Assembly: GCA_022360105.1 (NCBI GenBank)
Contig: JAKSDL010000747.1
Coordinates: forward strand, 1 to 8,730
From: Pseudomonadota bacterium
GTDB taxonomy: Bacteria > SAR324 > XYD2-FULL-50-16 > JAHJRI01
DNA: 8,730 bases
Direction of reading: 5' to 3'
The notes beneath the pieces are model-generated. The model was given only the letters and a program-made list of their open reading frames with translations. It was not told the DNA's origin and made no database searches. The position numbers were made by a program, and so were the translations under genes. Positions 6,301 to 8,730 of the stretch are shown here, piece after piece (positions within the stretch are counted from its first letter, which is position 1; every line of letters begins with the position of its first letter).

Positions 6301-8730
6301 AATCAACCATGGTGGCAAGTCCAACGGCTTTATGGCACCAAATCCCGATGCCCAGGCAGAGGTGATAGCGGCTGCTTTTAGGAACGCCAATGTTTCACCG
6401 GAGTCCGTTTCCTACATCGATGTGAACGCGGTAGGTTCGGCAACGGGTGATGCGATTGAATTAGAAACCTTATCTGCTGTTTTTTCGGAAACAACCCCGA
6501 ACAAACGTTTTTGTGCTTTAGGTTCCTTAAAATCCGGTCTCGGTCATCTGGAAGCTGCATCCGGTATTTCACAGGTAACAAAAGTGTTGCTGCAATTCAA
6601 ACATCAGATGCTCCTGCCTGCGCTAAAAAACGGCATTGATGCTTTTGATCAAAACCTGGAGAATTCACCCTTCTGCGCCTCAAAGGTTCTTGCACCCTGG
6701 AACCCAGGGGAAGGCCAGTTACCGCGCAGGGCTGCCATCAGCTCTTTTGGTGCCGGTGGCTCCAATGCTCACCTTATTCTGGAGGAATACCGGCACTCAG
6801 AACAGACCTTCCGGGAAAAGCAGGCAACAACCCATTTGTTTGTTTTTTCAGCTCGCACCAAACAGCAATTGGTGCATACAGTCAGCAACTTCAAAGAATT
6901 TATCGCAGCAAACTCCGATACCAATCTCAATGAAGTGGCTTTTACTCTTCAAGCTGGCAGAAAGGCCATGAGCGAAAGGGTCGCTATTGTTGCCGCCTCT
7001 CATTCAGAACTACTGGCATGTTGCGATGCTTACATCAATCGGAATAACCACTGCACGCTCTCCAACACCTATGAAGGTTCGGCATTGAATTCTGCGGGGG
7101 ATCAAACAAACCAAGTCTCAAGCGAATCTGAAAATGAAGCCCTGGAATCACTCATCAAGGTTCATGCATGGGAAAAACTAGCTGCAGCCTGGGTGCAAGG
7201 TGCATCGGTCCCATGGAAAAAGACCTACAAAGATGATCTTCCCCGGCGTGTTTCTCTTCCTACGTATCCTTTCGAGAAAAAGTCGTACTGGCCCGAACAG
7301 CCGGCTTCCTCTCAAAAGACTTTGGCCGTGAATCAGACCAGGTTTGGGGGATTAAAAGAACTCACGCCACAGGCTTATCTGACCAGTCGCATAGCCGTGT
7401 TTTTGGGAATTGATTCTGAAGAACTGCAGGAAGAAAAACCCCTGTTGGAATACGGTTTGGATTCCATCAATGCCACCAAACTCAAGTACGAGTTGGAAAA
7501 GGAATTGAAACATGACATTCCTTTGAGTTTGCTTGGAAAGTCCAGACACCTCAAAGAGATGGTGCAGCAACTGGAGACCAACGAGTCGCTTTCAGCAGTC
7601 AAGCAACAAATAGAGGATTTTCTGGCTGGTACCGATGCTGATATAACGGAAAACCCTGACGATACTGCTGAATCAAATAAAAACAATGATAAATTTGCAC
7701 CGTTTCCCCTTACCGACATCCAGGAATCTTTTTTAAGCGGTAAATTACTTGGAAACAAATCGGACTATGTGGGCTGCCACATCTATCTGGAACTGGAAGT
7801 GGATCAGCTGGATATCTCCAGGCTTCAAGCATCCTGGCAAGTACTGGTTGAGTATCATGATATCTTGCATACAAGGGTTTCCGAAGATGGATACCAACAA
7901 TTGCTAGAAGAGATACCTGAGCTGGAAATCGAACTCCACCATCTGCAAGACTTCGAGGCAAATGACACGGAAAAACATTTGGCATCTCTTCGTTCCCAGA
8001 TGTCTCACCAGGTTTATGAGCCTGGTCGATGGCCTCTCTTTGAAATACAGGTTACCCAGCTATCCAAAAAGAAAAGTATTATCCATTTCAGCATTGATGA
8101 GTGGGTTGTTGATGCAGCCAGTTTGTATCTGTTGCTCAGTCAGTGGTTTCAACTTTATTCCAAAAACATCGATACGTTGCCAACCCTTGGTTTCAGTTTC
8201 AGGGAATATGTGTTGGCCGCTAAACAGCGCGAACGGGGGCAACAGTTTGAAAACAACCTGTCTTATTGGACAAACAAGTTAAAAAACTTACCTGCCCAAC
8301 CCGAACTCAAGTGGCAGGAGAATCCTGTGTTGAAACCGGGAAATGTCTGCTTTGAGCGCACACGGTATCATTACACCCTGCCTTCCCGGAAACGATCGGC
8401 ATTGGTTGAGCAGGCCAGTCGCTTGAATATCAGCCTGACAACACTGATCCTAAGCCTGTTTTCAGAAACTCTGTACGCCAACAGTGCCGAGCGCGTTGTA
8501 TTCCCTATCGTGTTGACCGTGTATAATCGTTTGCCCGTGCATCCCCAGGTCGACATGGTGTTAGGCCCGTTTATCTCTACCAATATCTTCCTGGCAGAGC
8601 CTTACTCCGAGTTATCCCTGGGGGAACGGGCTAAGCAATATCAATCCCAGCTTTGGGAAGATCTGGACCATCAATCAGTTAGCGGAATCAGGGCACTAAG
8701 GGAGTTGAAAAAGCAAAAAAAGATTTCCAA
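3341..8730 (+). CDS. hybrid trans-AT polyketide synthase / NRPS, KS0-ACP-KS0-ACP-Cy... (partial, 3' end outside window)
   Basis: One uninterrupted frame of 1796 codons plus two bases, open at the right edge. Order by residue: KS1 9-431, post-KS linker 432-587, ACP1 about 612-690, KS2 739-1149, post-KS linker 1150-1317, ACP2 about 1342-1411, an acidic Asn-rich linker to about 1451, and a Cy domain from 1452 to the edge. No acyltransferase, KR, DH or MT domain is fused, as in trans-AT systems. Both KS domains keep the active-site Cys (178, 894) but lack the HGTGT histidine (Ser313, Asn1029), so neither should extend a chain. Both ACPs keep the phosphopantetheine Ser (650, 1375). The start at 3341 uses the ATGA overlap, has no Shine-Dalgarno of its own, and leaves only eight residues before KS1. 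Probable role: relay a carrier-bound starter to the Cy domain for azoline formation. Family assignment is secure; the product is unknown. Confidence 0.93.
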   Translation, partial: MTRDKSQQDIAIIGYHGRFPKSETEDLFWKNLSRGEICTELTPETRWDADFFSTYGQGTFKHIKPWGGFLEGIDRFDALLFKISPKSARAIDPQQRLFIESAWTVLEHAGYGDSNDDRRKKTGLFVGSMWQDYAYQVHETCYVRNKVAGTRTMKFTLANQASHILDLSGPSLSIDNACTSSLMAIHLACQSLRTGECNMAIAGGVNLTLHPDKYFYLAQEELLAEQQITACFVPEAKGYIPGEGVGTLLLKPLVAALDEGDTIYGVIKATATNHNGGGMFFKVPSSGAQADLMRNVLAKADLTPNQLSHIEMSAYGAEITDQTELNSLFKVFRKHWDKQHVCSLGSLKPNIGHLESAAGISQVIKVLLQFKYQKRVPLLFDSGIIEEFELEESPFQLNAELSDWETGGHPRYAAINSFGAGGANACMILEEPPPRASVQEQSSESSHLIVLSARETETLRTYANHFKNFLKESTATPALKDIAYTLQTGRTPMQERLAVIAEDKSEVIKALENYLSEKDTATGWFRGTVDEDRQIASPEELEKSSLEELSKTWVEKDIDWHALNREGHSNKVALPTYPFLHDRVYWIDHEGGSREKETRLSLSNTEEAVTDPSSKSHIINFLKGLITREISLQAELIDENKNLADYGLDSVVFRKLLVSLKEHFDSLSPSLFYKYKTIRELADFLLFHHPATIDRLLDLDITETNLPTRQIASPQSDIPRNKRALYHSGLPANDGISREDLAIIGVSGRYPKSASIGQFWKNLKENKDFITSFPPERLFDGEQTESCRGSFIDDVDKFDPLFFEISPKDAVAIDPQERLFLQTAWEVIEDAGYNIEEFQAKDGDIQGRVGVFLGTMWSDYQRWGLTPSSYWSIPNRVSYFLNLKGPSLAVDSACSSSLTAIYLACESIRRGESKLAIAGGINLTLHPDKFHYLSEKGLAADGDEIKVFTDEGKGYLPGEGVGAILLKPLKDAVKDGDHIHAVVKGIAINHGGKSNGFMAPNPDAQAEVIAAAFRNANVSPESVSYIDVNAVGSATGDAIELETLSAVFSETTPNKRFCALGSLKSGLGHLEAASGISQVTKVLLQFKHQMLLPALKNGIDAFDQNLENSPFCASKVLAPWNPGEGQLPRRAAISSFGAGGSNAHLILEEYRHSEQTFREKQATTHLFVFSARTKQQLVHTVSNFKEFIAANSDTNLNEVAFTLQAGRKAMSERVAIVAASHSELLACCDAYINRNNHCTLSNTYEGSALNSAGDQTNQVSSESENEALESLIKVHAWEKLAAAWVQGASVPWKKTYKDDLPRRVSLPTYPFEKKSYWPEQPASSQKTLAVNQTRFGGLKELTPQAYLTSRIAVFLGIDSEELQEEKPLLEYGLDSINATKLKYELEKELKHDIPLSLLGKSRHLKEMVQQLETNESLSAVKQQIEDFLAGTDADITENPDDTAESNKNNDKFAPFPLTDIQESFLSGKLLGNKSDYVGCHIYLELEVDQLDISRLQASWQVLVEYHDILHTRVSEDGYQQLLEEIPELEIELHHLQDFEANDTEKHLASLRSQMSHQVYEPGRWPLFEIQVTQLSKKKSIIHFSIDEWVVDAASLYLLLSQWFQLYSKNIDTLPTLGFSFREYVLAAKQRERGQQFENNLSYWTNKLKNLPAQPELKWQENPVLKPGNVCFERTRYHYTLPSRKRSALVEQASRLNISLTTLILSLFSETLYANSAERVVFPIVLTVYNRLPVHPQVDMVLGPFISTNIFLAEPYSELSLGERAKQYQSQLWEDLDHQSVSGIRALRELKKQKKIS
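3365..4633 (+). other. KS1 domain, non-elongating (KS0), residues 9-431
   Basis: Opens with DIAIIGYHGRFP, has the DPQQRLF motif and an active-site Cys178 in DNACTSS (usual form DTACSSS). Where active ketosynthases read VEAHGTGT, this one reads IEMSAYGA (310-317), so the catalytic His is Ser313 and the motif is largely gone; Asp321 and Glu324 of the following GDPIE region remain. The second His is kept in NIGHLESAAG (His353). The terminal NAHVILEE-type motif reads NACMILEE. Cys178 can still carry an acyl chain, but decarboxylative condensation is not expected. As the first domain of the protein it is the probable entry point for a starter brought by a separate carrier protein. Confidence 0.88.
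4634..5101 (+). other. post-KS linker / trans-AT docking region 1
   Basis: Residues 432-587 hold the flanking subdomain that follows KS domains in trans-AT synthases, including LVLSARETETLR and ending in LPTYPF (574-579) with the RVYW tail. No GHSxG acyltransferase motif is present, and the stretch is far too short for an AT domain. A discrete AT might dock here, although a non-elongating module needs no extender unit. Confidence 0.7.
5174..5410 (+). other. acyl/peptidyl carrier protein domain 1
   Basis: Residues 612-690. YGLDSV (646-651) contains the phosphopantetheine attachment serine, Ser650. It is preceded by an acidic helix-1 region and followed by a typical C-terminal helix with the wording YKTIRELADFLLFHHP. 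It appears competent for carrier function and would take the chain from KS1 and pass it to KS2. Confidence 0.85.
5555..6787 (+). other. KS2 domain, non-elongating (KS0), residues 739-1149
   Basis: Starts DLAIIGVSGRYP, has DPQERLF and a canonical active-site motif DSACSSS with Cys894. The HGTGT motif reads NAVGS (1029-1033), so the catalytic histidine is Asn1029; the following TGDAIE matches the usual LGDPIE. His1069 is kept in LGHLEAASG, and the end has normal NAHLILEE. It is closer to standard trans-AT KS domains than KS1 but should still only transacylate. It sits between two competent carrier domains and immediately before the module feeding Cy. Confidence 0.88.
6788..7291 (+). other. post-KS linker / trans-AT docking region 2
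   Basis: Residues 1150-1317, the second copy of the KS-flanking subdomain, with FVFSARTKQQL near its start and LPTYPF (1306-1311) followed by KKSYW at its end. No acyltransferase active-site motif is present. Confidence 0.7.
7364..7573 (+). other. acyl/peptidyl carrier protein domain 2
   Basis: Residues 1342-1411. The attachment serine is Ser1375 in LEYGLDSI. It is followed by an acidic, Asn/Asp-rich linker (about 1412-1451) that leads to the Cy domain. It is the predicted upstream donor carrier for the heterocyclization step. Confidence 0.85.
7694..8730 (+). other. NRPS heterocyclization (Cy) domain, truncated by the window edge
   Basis: From residue 1452: FAPFPLTDIQESF is the Cy-type entry motif. 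In place of the condensation HHxxxDG motif the domain reads DEWVVD (Asp1586 to Asp1591), the DxxxxD signature of Cy domains. Supporting Cy-like stretches are HDILHTR (1506-1512), SYWTNKLKNLP (1641-1651), NRLPVHPQVD (1729-1738) and LWEDLDHQSVSGIR (1771-1784). Cy domains condense the upstream acyl thioester with Cys, Ser or Thr on the downstream PCP and cyclodehydrate to thiazoline or oxazoline. The C-terminal catalytic Thr/Asp region and the A domain naming the amino acid are beyond the edge. Confidence 0.88.

Noticed and set aside
1..8730. CRISPR arrays, tRNA or rRNA genes, insertion sequences
   Set aside because: No regularly spaced repeats, no cloverleaf-like or rRNA-like stretch, and no transposase or terminal inverted repeats were seen.

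Overview
This window looks like the 5' end of a natural-product biosynthetic operon, all on the + strand: about 530 bases of AT-rich non-coding DNA, then three closely packed genes, the last running off the right edge. The genes are (1) a PltE/PigA-like acyl-CoA-dehydrogenase-fold flavoenzyme, (2) a stand-alone adenylation enzyme whose binding-pocket residues read like the proline-activating PltF/RedM/CloN4 group, and (3) a hybrid trans-AT polyketide synthase/NRPS, of which 1796 residues are visible, ordered KS0 - post-KS linker - ACP - KS0 - post-KS linker - ACP - heterocyclization (Cy) domain. I recognise families and motifs but cannot match the cluster to a named compound.

How the genes may work together (inference): the adenylation enzyme activates L-proline and loads it on a free-standing carrier protein; the flavoenzyme oxidises prolyl-S-PCP to pyrrole-2-carboxyl-S-PCP (or only to a dehydroproline thioester, as in anatoxin biosynthesis); the first KS of the megasynthase accepts this unit. 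Both visible KS domains keep the acyl-accepting cysteine but have lost the histidine of the HGTGT motif (Ser313 and Asn1029 instead), the mark of non-elongating KS domains. The unit would then be handed KS0 to ACP to KS0 to ACP without chain extension and delivered to a Cy domain, which would condense it with Cys, Ser or Thr and cyclise to a thiazoline or oxazoline. The predicted start of the product is a pyrrolyl (or pyrrolinyl) azoline. The carrier protein for the first two enzymes is not in the window, nor are the acyltransferase, the A domain that would follow Cy, or any release domain.

Layout: 1-531 non-coding, with a possible sigma70-like promoter, a short palindrome and a nested inverted repeat close to the first gene; 532-1677 dehydrogenase; 1678-1754 spacer with a strong Shine-Dalgarno; 1755-3344 adenylation enzyme; 3341-8730 megasynthase (partial), starting at a 4-base ATGA overlap.

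Organism: a bacterium of moderate genome GC with much more AT-rich intergenic DNA. Shine-Dalgarno sites are clear before the first two genes. Trans-AT hybrids with Cy domains occur in Bacteroidota, Proteobacteria, Firmicutes, Cyanobacteria and uncultured symbionts, so the sequence alone does not settle the phylum.
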